64,000 nucleotides of DNA from NCBI RefSeq assembly GCF_000364705.1, contig NZ_AQOH01000047.1:19570-83569 (forward strand). Direction: 5' to 3'. Source of the stretch: Pseudomonas fuscovaginae SE-1. GTDB taxonomy: Bacteria; Pseudomonadota; Gammaproteobacteria; Pseudomonadales; Pseudomonadaceae. The first letter of the stretch is position 1; each line of letters starts with the position of its first letter. A model generated the notes under the pieces. It saw only the letters and a program-made list of their open reading frames with translations. It had not been told where the DNA came from and ran no database searches. The translations under genes and the position numbers were made by a program. Positions 18,600 through 28,286 of this stretch are shown here, piece by piece.

Positions 18600-19682
18600 T
18601 CATGCGTCTGGGGTTTTCCGGGATTTCAGGAAAGCCAGTTCGGTTCTATGCCTTTCGATTGACTCACCCAAAGAGTCGATGTGCGCTCTTTGCTTGCTCA
18701 AAAATTGATCAATTCTGGCGCTGACCTCTTTTTTATTCGTCGCTTGCCCAACTCCAAGATCGAGCCCTGGAATCCTTTCCTTGAGCTTCGAGGCGCCTCC
18801 GTCATGCTTTTTGAACGCATCGCCGCTACCGGAATCAGTGCTGAGATAGAGGCCTTTTTCATTGGAAAATCTCAGGTAGCGCTCGTTTGGCTCGTACTGA
18901 GCACTATCGAATTGTTTTTTTAGACGATATAGATTGTTCTCAAATTTTTCCGCGTCCAACTTTTCGCACTGCATTTTCAGTATGTTTTCAAATATCTCTG
19001 ATTTAGAGCTTGTCCCGATCTTTGTGCGTAAAGCATCTAAATGCTCATGATCGGTTCGCCGGGTCGGAATTGGGCTACCGTCTTCTCGTTTCGTTCTTGG
19101 CGCCGGTTTTGGTGAGGTATTACCGTCCGGGATTGAATCATCTTGTTCATCTATTGTTTCGAGTGATGGAGGTCTTATGGTTTGAAGTCGCTCTTGCGTC
19201 TGTGCGTGATCGGGTTCTCGAATATCATTTGCTATTATTTGATCTTCATGCAGTTCTTTTTGCTCTTCCTGTGTCGCTGGCAATTTTTCCTTTTCCCGCC
19301 TTATGATTTCCTTATTTAGTTTTATCTCGTTATCGTTTTGTTGCTTCATGTCTTCAAGGTTAGAAATGACATCTTTTTTACTTGTAAATTTCCCGAACTT
19401 CAGGTTTGTATAAAGTTCGCTTGTCTTTTCTGGTATTTGGGGTTCCTTGAGGTGCAGTCTTATCATCAACGTGCCTATCGTCAGCTCCTTTTTAAGATAG
19501 GGCATTAATTTGGCATCCAGCCTTAGATAGCCATTTTCGTTGGTTGTATTTCTCACATGGCTGATCGTGTTTTCCAGCGATTTGTTACTTTCTTTACAGG
19601 ACTCGATGAGCTTGTTGCAGCGGTCTATTTTTGCGTTGATAAAAGCAGCGCTCGAGCTGTCGATCCTTCCACTTCCACTCAT
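18600..19682 (-). CDS. Unrecognised repeat-containing coiled-coil protein (360 aa)
   Basis: No family recognised. The 360-residue product has a Ser-rich N-terminus (M-S-G-S-G-R-I-D-S-S-S). Two regions look like copies of one unit, at about 14-134 and 230-349. Both have a helix, a Y-L-R-[LF] strand (52-55 and 269-272), a T-x-K-K-[DE]-V helix start (100-105 and 315-320) and a long coil ending 34 residues later. A proline/charge-rich linker (S-P-K-P-A-P-R-T-K-R) joins them. The ATG follows an AGGAAG ribosome binding site. It is AT-rich like its downstream partner. No signal peptide, transmembrane segment or HrpL-type promoter was seen. Confidence 0.7.
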   Translation of the reverse strand: MSGSGRIDSSSAAFINAKIDRCNKLIESCKESNKSLENTISHVRNTTNENGYLRLDAKLMPYLKKELTIGTLMIRLHLKEPQIPEKTSELYTNLKFGKFTSKKDVISNLEDMKQQNDNEIKLNKEIIRREKEKLPATQEEQKELHEDQIIANDIREPDHAQTQERLQTIRPPSLETIDEQDDSIPDGNTSPKPAPRTKREDGSPIPTRRTDHEHLDALRTKIGTSSKSEIFENILKMQCEKLDAEKFENNLYRLKKQFDSAQYEPNERYLRFSNEKGLYLSTDSGSGDAFKKHDGGASKLKERIPGLDLGVGQATNKKEVSARIDQFLSKQRAHIDSLGESIERHRTELAFLKSRKTPDA

Positions 19683-19849
19683 GTATAACTTCCTGTTTTC
19701 ATTTGATATTTCATATCGCGAGCCGATCTGAGTTGAAAGTCTGGAATAGTCGGATGCTTGTGCTGCGCGGTACTTTCAGCAATCGCTCGTCCGCGGCGAA
19801 TCAGCGATGACTTCCGCGTTTCAAGTAGGCAAGGGGTTATTGCGCCCAT

Positions 19850-19886
19850 GAAAAAGGGCCTCAGCGCCGTAGCACTGAAGCCCTTG
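19850..19886 (-). terminator. Rho-independent terminator of trpBA
   Basis: On the minus strand AAGGGCTTCAG pairs with CTGAGGCCCTT around a short loop and is followed directly by TTTTT. It is 22 bases past the trpA stop and insulates the trp operon from the AT-rich island behind it. Confidence 0.85.
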
Positions 19887-19908
19887 GATGCAGCGATTTT
19901 TCGGTGAA

Positions 19909-20717
19909 TCAGTTGCGTGCGCTACGCACTCCTTCAGCCAGCGCTGCACACAGGCTCAGCACGCCATCGACGGCCTGCTCGCCGGTTTCGGCCTTGGCGA
20001 TCTGGTCGATCAGCGCCGAGCCGACCACCACGCCGTCCGCCAGGCGGGCGATGGACGCGGCCTGCTCCGGTGTGCGGATACCGAAGCCGATGCTGATCGG
20101 CAGGTCGGTGTGGCGGCGCAGGCGGGTGACCGCCTCCTCGACGTGTTCCAGGGTGGCCGAACCGGCACCGGTCACGCCCGCGACCGAGACGTAGTAGACG
20201 AAGCCGGAGCTGCCGTTCAGCACGGTCGGAAGGCGGCTGTCGTCGGTGGTCGGAGTGGTCAGGCGGATAAAGTCCAGGCCGGCGGCCTGGGCCGGGTCGC
20301 ACAGTTCGCCGTTATGCTCCGGCGGCAGGTCGACCACGATCAGGCCATCGACACCGGCGGCCTTGGCCTCGTCGATGAAGCGTGCCACGCCGTAGTAGTG
20401 GATCGGGTTGAAGTAACCCATCAGCACCAGCGGGGTGTCATTGTTGTCGGCGCGGAACTCGCGAACCATCCGCAGGGTTTTCGCCAGGTTCTGTTTGGCG
20501 GCCAGGGCGCGGATGTTCGCCAGCTGGATCGCCGGGCCGTCGGCCATCGGATCGGTGAAGGGCATGCCCAGCTCGATCACGTCGGCACCGGCCTTGGGCA
20601 GCCCCTTGAGGATCGCCAGGGAGGTGTCGTAGCCCGGGTCGCCGGCGGTGACGAAGGTCACCAGGGCGGCGCGGTTCTGTTGTTTCAGCTCGGCAAAGCG
20701 GGCTTGCAGGCGGCTCA

Positions 20718-20718
<1 letters not shown>
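19909..20718 (-). CDS. trpA: TrpA, tryptophan synthase alpha subunit
   Basis: The alpha subunit cleaves indole-3-glycerol phosphate to indole and glyceraldehyde 3-phosphate inside the alpha2-beta2 complex. The 269-residue TIM barrel shows [16 protein letters not shown], with the catalytic Glu and Asp, and the phosphate-binding [10 protein letters not shown]. The ATG overlaps the trpB stop by one base, so translation is coupled. It is followed by a clear intrinsic terminator. Confidence 0.97.
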
Positions 20719-22048
<1,330 letters not shown>

Positions 22049-22942
22049 ATGAGCCGCGACCTGCCCCCGCTCAATGCCTTGCGCGCCTTCGAGGCCACCG
22101 CCCGCCTGAACAGCGTTAGTCAGGCTGCCGAACAGTTGCACGTGACCCATGGCGCGGTCAGCCGGCAGTTGAAGGTGCTTGAGGAACATTTGGGGCTGAG
22201 CCTGTTCGTCAAGGATGGGCGTGGCCTGAAACTCACAGATGCCGGTATCCGTCTGCGCGATGCCAGCGCCGAGGCCTTCGAGCGGCTGCGCACCGTCTGT
22301 GCCGAGCTGACCCGCGATTCGAGCGATGCGCCTTTCGTCCTCGGTTGTTCCGGCAGCCTGCTGGCGCGCTGGTTCATCCCGCGGCTCGGGCGGCTGAACG
22401 CCGACCTGCCGGACCTGCGCCTGCACCTGTCGGCCGGTGAAGGTGACCTGGATCCGCGCAAGCCGGGTCTGGATGCCCTGCTGCTGTTCGCCGAGCCGCC
22501 ATGGCCGGCGGACATGCAGGTGCACGAGCTGGCCCGCGAGCGGATCGGCCCGGTGATGAGCCCGCACTTTTCCCGTTATGAGGCGTTGCGCACGGCGCCG
22601 GCCCGCGCGTTGGTGGGCGAGCCGCTGCTGCATACCACTTCACGGCCGCAGGCGTGGCCAAGTTGGGCGCAAGGCAAGGGTATCGACGTGGCCGAATTGA
22701 AGTACGGGCAGGGTTTCGAGCACCTGTACTACCTGCTGGAAGCGGCAGTGGCCGGGCTTGGCGTGGCGATCGCGCCACAGGCGCTGGTAGCGGATGACCT
22801 GCGGGCGGGTCGGCTGGTCGCACCGTGGGGCTTCAATGAAACCCCCGGGCGACTCGCCTTGTGGCTGCCGGGGCGCGCCGTGGACGGGCGCGCCCTGCAA
22901 TTGGCGCAGTGGCTCAGGGCCGAATTGGCAGCGGGTTCATGA
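22049..22942 (+). CDS. trpI: TrpI, LysR-type activator of trpBA
   Basis: The 297-residue LysR-family protein begins [16 protein letters not shown]. Its winged helix ([20 protein letters not shown]) is close to the GcvA/TrpI type. The effector domain runs from about residue 92 to the end. Position immediately divergent from trpB identifies it as TrpI, known in pseudomonads to respond to indole-3-glycerol phosphate. A REP family 2 pair follows 31 bases after the stop. Confidence 0.93.
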   Translation: MSRDLPPLNALRAFEATARLNSVSQAAEQLHVTHGAVSRQLKVLEEHLGLSLFVKDGRGLKLTDAGIRLRDASAEAFERLRTVCAELTRDSSDAPFVLGCSGSLLARWFIPRLGRLNADLPDLRLHLSAGEGDLDPRKPGLDALLLFAEPPWPADMQVHELARERIGPVMSPHFSRYEALRTAPARALVGEPLLHTTSRPQAWPSWAQGKGIDVAELKYGQGFEHLYYLLEAAVAGLGVAIAPQALVADDLRAGRLVAPWGFNETPGRLALWLPGRAVDGRALQLAQWLRAELAAGS

Positions 22943-22973
22943 CCCGCACGGTCTGCGCGCCGTGCACGATTAC

Positions 22974-23063
22974 CTGTAGGAGCCGGCTTGCTGGCGATGG
23001 CAGTGGATCAGCCAGAGAGATGTCGACTGACCCGCCGCCATCGCCAGCAAGCCGGCTACAGGG
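22974..23063. repeat. REP-type inverted pair, family 2 (copy 2)
   Basis: CTGTAGGAGCCGGCTTGCTG and the complementary CAGCAAGCCGGCTACAG close a 90-base stem-loop, with GCGATGGCAG and GCCATCGCC inner arms and ATGTCGACTG in the loop. It sits between the convergent trpI and DUF883 genes. Confidence 0.87.
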
Positions 23064-23095
23064 TTTTGTGTGGTTAGGACTTTTGCGTCATCGGC

Positions 23096-23422
23096 TCAGT
23101 CGCCGCGTTTGCATAGCAGGTAGGCCGCCAGCAGCCCCAGCGCACCGACGGCCACGCCGGCGGTGGTCCATGGATGCTCCTGGGCGTAATCGCGGGTGGC
23201 GATCCCGGTTTCGCGGGTCTTGACCTTGACCTCCTCGTAGGCGTCGCTGAGCAGATGGCGCGAATGGCGCAGGGCGCTTTCGGCGTTGCTCCTGAGGGCC
23301 TTGAGGGTCTTGCGCGATTCGTCCGAAGCGTCGTCCTTCAGGCTTTCCAGGGACTTGAGCAGGCTCTCGATCTCCGCTTCCATGCTTTGCAGTGCAGCTT
23401 TTCGCAACGATGAACTGGCCAT
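23096..23422 (-). CDS. DUF883 (ElaB/YqjD-like) membrane-anchored protein
   Basis: This 108-residue protein has a long amphipathic helix (residues about 5-75, rich in Glu/Lys/Ala). A conserved E-H-P-W-T-T-A-G-V-A-V-G-A-L-G-L turn and one C-terminal transmembrane segment follow, with K-R-G-D at the end. This is the ElaB/YqjD/YgaM layout. Related E. coli proteins associate with ribosomes at the inner membrane in stationary phase, which is family knowledge. The chosen ATG has a strong GAGAGGAGAG upstream. Confidence 0.87.
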   Translation of the reverse strand: MASSSLRKAALQSMEAEIESLLKSLESLKDDASDESRKTLKALRSNAESALRHSRHLLSDAYEEVKVKTRETGIATRDYAQEHPWTTAGVAVGALGLLAAYLLCKRGD

Positions 23423-23583
23423 ATCGGCTCTCCTCTCAGTGATGGATGGCGTCTGTGAAGTCCGACTGCACCGGTTGGCGAAAGTGCAGAAAATCTGCAA
23501 TCCGCTGTGCCGTACCCCGTTCGGGTTCCCTGGGAAATCACTGCTAGGCTGTCCCTGAAAGCCCGCAGCCCAAGGAGAGCAGC

Positions 23584-23799
23584 ATGAGTGACCATCACAC
23601 CTACAAGAAAATCGAACTGGTCGGTTCGTCGCCCAACAGCATCGAGGAAGCGATCAACAACGCCCTGGCCGAGGCCGGCAAGAGTCTCAAGCACCTGGAG
23701 TGGTTCGAGGTGGTGGATACCCGCGGCCATATCCGCGACAACAAGGCGGCACATTTCCAGGTGACCCTCAAGGTCGGGTTCAAGATCGCCAACAGTTGA
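23584..23799 (+). CDS. Dodecin, flavin-binding protein
   Basis: This 71-residue protein has the dodecin fold pattern: [10 protein letters not shown] at residues 7-16, a helix ([13 protein letters not shown]), and strands containing the flavin-stacking Trp in L-E-W-F-E-V and closing Q-V-T-L-K-V-G-F. Dodecins form hollow dodecamers that bind FMN, FAD or CoA and buffer free flavin. A good AAGGAGAG ribosome binding site precedes the ATG. It is divergent from the DUF883 gene and ends in a short leader and terminator at 23881. Confidence 0.94.
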   Translation: MSDHHTYKKIELVGSSPNSIEEAINNALAEAGKSLKHLEWFEVVDTRGHIRDNKAAHFQVTLKVGFKIANS

Positions 23800-23842
23800 A
23801 TGAATAATGGCACTTGTGAACTAGTGCACTGGCCGACGGCCA

Positions 23843-23856
23843 TATAGCTTGCTATA
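23843..23856. repeat. Short AT-rich palindrome downstream of dodecin
   Basis: TATAGC-TT-GCTATA is a perfect 6-base-arm palindrome, 25 bases before the terminator stem. It may be an operator over a TATACA-like -10 element, or chance. Confidence 0.35.
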
Positions 23857-23880
23857 CAGGAGTCTCCAATCGAGCCTCAT

Positions 23881-23912
23881 GTGCGTCGCCCAGAAGCCGA
23901 CGCACTTTTTTT
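23881..23912 (+). terminator. Rho-independent terminator after dodecin
   Basis: GTGCGTCG and CGACGCAC form perfect 8-base arms around a 9-base loop, followed by seven T. It lies 82 bases beyond the dodecin stop and 24 bases before the DUF1161 ATG, so it separates the two genes. Confidence 0.9.
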
Positions 23913-23935
23913 GATATGACCAGGGAATGTGACCG

Positions 23936-24169
23936 ATGAAGAAGCTGATTTTGGCGCTGGGTTTGTTGAGTATCGCGGGAACGGCCCTTGCGGCAGGCAA
24001 GCCATGCGACGAGATGGAAAGGGAGATCAAGGACAAGCTGGAGGCCAAGGGCGTGCACGGCTATTCGCTGCAGATCCTTGACCGCGCCACCGGCGAGAAA
24101 GGCGCCGATGGCAAGGTGGTGGCGACCTGCGAAGCCGGTACCAAGGTCATTACCTACAAGCGCAAGTAA
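23936..24169 (+). CDS. DUF1161 periplasmic protein (copy A)
   Basis: This 77-residue secreted protein has a signal peptide (M-K-K-L-I-L-A-L-G-L-L-S-I-A, cleavage near A-L-A-A, residue 19). The short mature part has two Cys, in K-P-C-D-E-M-E and V-A-T-C-E-A-G-T-K, probably disulfide-bonded, and G-Y-S-L-Q-I-L. This pattern is the DUF1161 family, of unknown function. A second copy lies at 26139. A strong terminator follows 18 bases after the stop, so it is monocistronic. Confidence 0.87.
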   Translation: MKKLILALGLLSIAGTALAAGKPCDEMEREIKDKLEAKGVHGYSLQILDRATGEKGADGKVVATCEAGTKVITYKRK

Positions 24170-24186
24170 GCGCGTGCAGGATCAGG

Positions 24187-24210
24187 GCCGGCGCAAGGCG
24201 CCGGCTTTTT
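24187..24210 (+). terminator. Rho-independent terminator after DUF1161 copy A
   Basis: GCCGGCGC-AAG-GCGCCGGC is a perfect 8-base-arm hairpin followed by TTTTT. Confidence 0.93.
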
Positions 24211-24222
24211 CATGGGCGCCGA

Positions 24223-25230
24223 TCAGGCTTCGCCCTTCATCACTTGCGACAGCAGCTCGTAGGAGTGCAGGCGGTCGGCGTGCTCGTACAGATCGCAGGT
24301 GAAGATCAGCTCGTCGGCCTGGGTCTGTTCGACCAGTACTTCCAGGCGGGCACGGATCTTCTGCGGGCTGCCGACCATCGCCAGGCCGAGGAAACTGGCC
24401 ACGGCTTCTTTCTCATGGGGCAACCACAGGCCGTCCATGCTCTGCACCGGAGGTCGTTGCACCAGGCTCTGACCACGCATCAGCGCGAGGATGCGCTGGT
24501 AGACCGAGGTCGCCAGGTAGTCGGCCTGTTCGTCGGTGTCGGCTGCCACCAGCGGTACGCCGAGCATCACGTAGGGCTTGTCGAGGACGTCCGAGGGCTT
24601 GAAGTGGTTGCGATAGACGCGGATCGCCTCATGCATGTAGCGCGGGGCGAAATGCGAGGCGAAGGCGTACGGCAGGCCGCGCTCGCCGGCCAGTTGCGCA
24701 CTGAACAGGCTCGAACCGAGCAGCCAGACCGGGACCTGGGTGCCGGTACCGGGAACGGCGATCACACGCTGGTCGGGGGTGCGCGGGCCGAGGTACTTCA
24801 TCAGCTCGGCGACGTCGTCCGGGAAGTCGTCGGAACTGCCCGAACGCTCGCGGCGCAGGGCGTGGGCGGTCATCTGGTCGGAACCGGGCGCGCGGCCCAG
24901 GCCGAGGTCGATCCGGCCGGGATAGAGGCTCTCCAGGGTGCCGAACTGCTCGGCGATCACCAGCGGCGCGTGGTTGGGCAGCATCACCCCGCCGGAGCCG
25001 ACGCGGATGCTCGAGGTGCCGCCGGCCAGATAGGCCAGCAGCACCGAGGTGGCCGAACTGGCGATGCCGTCCATGTTGTGGTGTTCGGCCACCCAGAAGC
25101 GGGTGAAGCCGCATTTCTCCACGTGCCGGGCCAGGTCCAGCGAGTTGCGCAGCGACTGTGCGGGGCCGCCGTCCTGGCGTACGGGCACCAGGTCGAGGGT
25201 GGAAAACTTGACGTCGGACAAGCGCTTCAT
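24223..25230 (-). CDS. Luciferase-like flavin-dependent monooxygenase
   Basis: This 335-residue protein belongs to the bacterial luciferase-like (LLM) superfamily of FMNH2/F420-type oxidoreductases. Motifs seen include F-W-V-A-E-H-H-N-M near residue 45, [14 protein letters not shown] and [12 protein letters not shown]. It most resembles the YhbW subgroup (the MsnO8-like class), whose substrates are unknown. No flavin reductase gene is adjacent. It is convergent with DUF1161 copy A and divergent from osmC. Confidence 0.88.
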   Translation of the reverse strand: MKRLSDVKFSTLDLVPVRQDGGPAQSLRNSLDLARHVEKCGFTRFWVAEHHNMDGIASSATSVLLAYLAGGTSSIRVGSGGVMLPNHAPLVIAEQFGTLESLYPGRIDLGLGRAPGSDQMTAHALRRERSGSSDDFPDDVAELMKYLGPRTPDQRVIAVPGTGTQVPVWLLGSSLFSAQLAGERGLPYAFASHFAPRYMHEAIRVYRNHFKPSDVLDKPYVMLGVPLVAADTDEQADYLATSVYQRILALMRGQSLVQRPPVQSMDGLWLPHEKEAVASFLGLAMVGSPQKIRARLEVLVEQTQADELIFTCDLYEHADRLHSYELLSQVMKGEA

Positions 25231-25448
25231 AAGCCTGTTGCTCCTGTTTGAGGGACAGGCTTGCGAGGCGCGGCAAGGAACCTGTCGATGTTCTGGGGCA
25301 ATATGGGCATATACCCGAGTTTCAAGAGCAGTCTGAATTCTTGGCTCACAGAAATCAAAGACAACTCCTACAAGATGAACTTTGAGACGCCGACTATTCT
25401 CAAAATTTCGTCTGGCGCGAACCCGCGTCGGCCCTTTAGGAGGCTGTC

Positions 25449-25880
25449 ATGAGTATCAAGAAGAAAGCATCGGCTCACTGGGAAGGCGACCTGAAAACCG
25501 GCATTGGTTCCATTTCCACCGAAACCGGCGTGCTGCGCGAGGCGCCCTACGGCTTTACGGCGCGTTTCGAAGGCGGCCGCGGTACCAATCCCGAGGAACT
25601 GATCGGTGCGGCCCATGCCGGCTGTTTCTCCATGGCCTTTTCGATGATTCTCGGCGAGGCCGGACTCAAGGCCGACAGTATCGACACCAACGCCGAAGTG
25701 ACGCTGGACCAGGTGGACGGTGGCTTTGCCATCACCGCGGTGCACCTGATCCTCAAGGCCAGGATTCCGGGCGCCAGCCAGCAGCAGTTCGATGAGTTGA
25801 GCAAAAAGGCCAAGGAAGGGTGCCCGGTGTCCAAGGTGCTGAACGCGAAGATCAGCCTGGAGGCGACGCTGCTGGGCTGA
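25449..25880 (+). CDS. osmC: OsmC-family peroxiredoxin
   Basis: This 143-residue thiol peroxidase has the two redox cysteines in A-A-H-A-G-C-F-S-M-A-F and G-C-P-V-S-K-V-L, the Ohr/OsmC pair. The N-terminus (A-S-A-H-W-E-G-D-L-K-T-G-I-G) matches the OsmC rather than the Ohr branch. It reduces organic hydroperoxides in the cytosol, and OsmC is commonly induced in stationary phase or osmotic stress. An AGGAGG ribosome binding site precedes the ATG. The 218-base upstream gap has AT-rich stretches that could hold the promoter. Confidence 0.94.
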   Translation: MSIKKKASAHWEGDLKTGIGSISTETGVLREAPYGFTARFEGGRGTNPEELIGAAHAGCFSMAFSMILGEAGLKADSIDTNAEVTLDQVDGGFAITAVHLILKARIPGASQQQFDELSKKAKEGCPVSKVLNAKISLEATLLG

Positions 25881-25918
25881 TCCGTAGCCCCGCGGTGCCG
25901 GTCCGGATGCACCGAGTC

Positions 25919-26010
25919 CTGTAGGCGCCGGCTTGCTGGCGATAGCGGTGAGGCAGTCGACACAGTGCCTGGCTGACACAGCGCTGTCGCCAGCAAGCCG
26001 GCTCCCACAA
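25919..26010. repeat. REP-type inverted pair, family 2 (copy 3)
   Basis: CTGTAGGCGCCGGCTTGCTG opens and CAGCAAGCCGGCTCCCACA closes the element. Inner arms GGCGATAGCG and GCGCTGTCGCC flank a CAGTCGACACAG loop. It separates osmC from DUF1161 copy B. Confidence 0.85.
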
Positions 26011-26138
26011 TGTGGACGGCCTCTGTTTCAGGTTGTGAGGCGAGTCAGAACTTGGTTCTCCCGTTTGTGGTCGAATCAGTGGGCAGCAACTGATTGCGTA
26101 CGCCCTTGCGACGCGTTGCCGCCAGAAGGAGTCTGATC

Positions 26139-26378
26139 ATGAAACGCATTGCCCTTGGAGTTTTCTGTTGTGCGCTGACGGCGCAGGCTTTGGCAGCCCC
26201 GAAGGACTGCCAGGAATTGAAGAGTGAAATCGAGGTGAAGATCCAGGCGAATGCCGTGCCCTCCTATACCCTGGAGATCGTTTCCAGGGAAGAAGCCGAG
26301 AAGCATGATGTGGCCATGGTGGTCGGCACCTGCGAAAACGGCACCAAGGCGATCATCTACCAGAAGAACGACACCTGA
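26139..26378 (+). CDS. DUF1161 periplasmic protein (copy B)
   Basis: This 79-residue secreted protein is a paralogue of the gene at 23936. It has a signal peptide (M-K-R-I-A-L-G-V-F-C-C-A, cleavage near A-L-A-A), then K-D-C-Q-E-L-K-S-E-I, Y-T-L-E-I-V and V-V-G-T-C-E-N-G-T-K-A-I-I-Y. The paired mature Cys residues and the C-E-x-G-T-K motif match copy A. The ATG at 26139 follows AGAAGGAG; an upstream in-frame start at 26094 was rejected. Function is unknown. Confidence 0.87.
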   Translation: MKRIALGVFCCALTAQALAAPKDCQELKSEIEVKIQANAVPSYTLEIVSREEAEKHDVAMVVGTCENGTKAIIYQKNDT

Positions 26379-26455
26379 GGCCGCCTGATGAGGTCCTGCA
26401 GCCAGTCGTGCCGCCGTGAACGGCGGGCGACGCTCGAAAGCCTTTCTCGCCTTGC

Positions 26456-26869
26456 CTAGGGGATGCAGATCACCCGTTCATCCGAGGCGATCTGCACACC
26501 CTTGTCGTCATACAGCCGGGCACTGGCCTGGAAGCCGAGGGCTACGCCCTCCAGATGGTAACGGCGTCCCGCCTCGAAATTCGGGTAGCTCACGCTGAGG
26601 TAGCAGATCCGCTGCATCGGATCGGTGTTCATCGCCATGCCGCCGACATACACGTCGTAGTCGAAACGCACGGTCAATTCGTGGGCCCCTGGCGTGATCT
26701 GGAATAAACGCCCGTCGTCCAGGCGTTTCCTGTCCACGCTTTCGGCCATGACCAGCTTGCCGGTGCGGGTGCCCAGGTCGACCCAGGCCATGTTCGGATC
26801 GACCGCGGGCAAGGGGCCGGCGCAGCCGCCGAGGCTGGCGAGGGCGAGGCAGGAAAGTAGCTTGCGCAT
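26456..26869 (-). CDS. Small lipoprotein of unknown function
   Basis: The 137-residue product starts M-R-K-L-L-S-C-L-A-L-A-S-L-G-G-C, a lipoprotein signal with a plausible lipobox L-G-G-C at Cys16. The mature part is predicted to be beta-rich (L-T-V-R-F-D-Y-D-V-Y, Y-H-L-E-G-V-A-L-G-F) and mentions no catalytic motif. It resembles small conserved Pseudomonas lipoproteins that I cannot name. The start was chosen at the ATG preceding the lipobox instead of the longer frame to 27025. It is divergent from the aminopeptidase gene, 147 bases away. Confidence 0.75.
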   Translation of the reverse strand: MRKLLSCLALASLGGCAGPLPAVDPNMAWVDLGTRTGKLVMAESVDRKRLDDGRLFQITPGAHELTVRFDYDVYVGGMAMNTDPMQRICYLSVSYPNFEAGRRYHLEGVALGFQASARLYDDKGVQIASDERVICIP

Positions 26870-27016
26870 GTTCGGTTTTCGCTCGGTGATGGGGGGCCAG
26901 CATACCCGTGATCGCTGACCCGAGTCGCCTGGGCTGTGCCTGGCGTGGAGAATCTTCATGGAACAGGGTTCGTTCCACGCGATAGTCTTGGCGCACCCCT
27001 CGACTGGATGATCCCC

Positions 27017-28099
27017 ATGCCGCACAGGCCGCTTTTTTCCATTCTACGCCTCTGGCTGGTCGGCCTCTCGCTGCTGCTCGCCAGTGGTTGCAGCAGCCTG
27101 GACTACTACAGCCAGTTGGCCACCGGGCAACTGAACCTGTTGCGCGCCCGTGAGCCGGTGGCCGAGGTGATCGCCGACCCCAGCCGGCCCCAGGCGTTGC
27201 GCGAACACCTGATCCACGCCCAGCAGGCGCGGGCCTTTGCCAGCGAACACCTGCACCTGCCGGACAACCGCAGCTACCGGCTATACGCCGACATCCAGCG
27301 ACCCTATGTGGTGTGGAATGTCTTTGCCACGCCGGAGTTTTCCCTGACGCCGCAAAGCCACTGCTTCCCCATCGCCGGCTGTGTCGCCTATCGCGGCTAC
27401 TACAGCCAGGGTGCGGCTCGCGGCGAGGCCGCCGTGCAGCGCCAGCAGGGCCTGGACGTTTACATCGGTGGGGTCGAGGCCTACTCGACGTTGGGCTGGT
27501 TCGACGACCCGATCCTCAGTTCGATGATGAACTGGGGCGACGAGCGCCTGGCGACGCTGATTTTCCATGAACTGGCGCACCAGCGTTTCTATGTGAAGGA
27601 CGACACCGAGTTCAATGAGTCTTACGCCAACTTCGTCGAACAGGAAGGTACCCGGCAATGGCGGGCGGCGCGCGGGTTGCCGGCGGCTCGGGGCAACGAG
27701 ACGCAGCAGAAGGACCAGTTCATCGCGCTGGTGCTGGAAACCCGCAAGCGCTTGCAGGCGCTCTATGCGCTGCCGCTGCCGGCCGAGCAGATGCGCGCGC
27801 GCAAGGCCGCCGAGTTCGAGCGGCTGCGCCAGGAATACCGGCGCTTGCAGGCAACACAATGGGCCGGCGACAAGCGCTACGACGGCTGGATCAATACGCC
27901 GCTGAACAATGCCAAGCTGCTGCCGTTCGGGCTGTATGACCAGTGGGTGCCGGCGTTTGCGGCGTTGTTCAAACAGGTCAACGGCGATTGGCCGGCGTTT
28001 TTCCAGGCAGTCGAGAAGCTGGGCGGTTTGCCGGTGGGCGAGCGCAAGGTGGCATTGCAGAAGTTGATGGATGGCCGCCAGCACGCTCGATTGAGATGA
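27017..28099 (+). CDS. Lipoprotein aminopeptidase (PF10023 type)
   Basis: This 360-residue envelope protein has a lipobox L-A-S-G-C with Cys25. A gluzincin zinc site H-E-L-A-H lies at residues 184-188, with a downstream Glu in F-N-E-S-Y-A-N-F at 200-207 as the likely third ligand. This arrangement and the G-G-V-E-A-Y-S-T-L-G-W-F-D-D-P segment fit the predicted aminopeptidase family PF10023 of Pseudomonas and relatives. It should act in the periplasm, and the substrate is unknown. An in-frame ATG lies nine bases upstream as an alternative start. Confidence 0.85.
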   Translation: MPHRPLFSILRLWLVGLSLLLASGCSSLDYYSQLATGQLNLLRAREPVAEVIADPSRPQALREHLIHAQQARAFASEHLHLPDNRSYRLYADIQRPYVVWNVFATPEFSLTPQSHCFPIAGCVAYRGYYSQGAARGEAAVQRQQGLDVYIGGVEAYSTLGWFDDPILSSMMNWGDERLATLIFHELAHQRFYVKDDTEFNESYANFVEQEGTRQWRAARGLPAARGNETQQKDQFIALVLETRKRLQALYALPLPAEQMRARKAAEFERLRQEYRRLQATQWAGDKRYDGWINTPLNNAKLLPFGLYDQWVPAFAALFKQVNGDWPAFFQAVEKLGGLPVGERKVALQKLMDGRQHARLR

Positions 28100-28108
28100 G
28101 CGGGCATG

Positions 28109-28256
28109 TGTGGCGAGCGGGCTTGTCGGGACGCCGCACCGCCGCGCTGGGGCGCAAGGCGCCCCCAAACCTGGTAACCAAGACTTGCCTGACACACCGA
28201 ATGCCCTGGATTCAGGGCCGCTCCGCAGCCCAACGCGGGCAAGCCCGCTCGCCACA
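28109..28256. repeat. REP-type inverted pair, family 1 (copy 3)
   Basis: TGTGGCGAGCGGGCTTG on the left and CAAGCCCGCTCGCCACA on the right are exact complements. The core contains GGGCGCAAGGCGCCC and the same GACGCCGCACCG insertion as the 8.1- and 50.2-kb copies. It lies between the convergent aminopeptidase and HAD genes. Confidence 0.87.
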
Positions 28257-28286
28257 GGAATCTGCAAGAGCCACGGTGCCGTGGCG

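Noticed and set aside
19683..19850. HrpL box (GGAACC-N16-CCAC) upstream of the AT-rich island, as expected for a type III effector operon
   Set aside because: No acceptable match was found on the minus strand upstream of the 360-aa gene.
26408..26428. Hairpin CCGCCGTGAACGGCGG after DUF1161 copy B as a terminator
   Set aside because: It lacks a T-tract, so it is at best a REP-like stem and not an intrinsic terminator.
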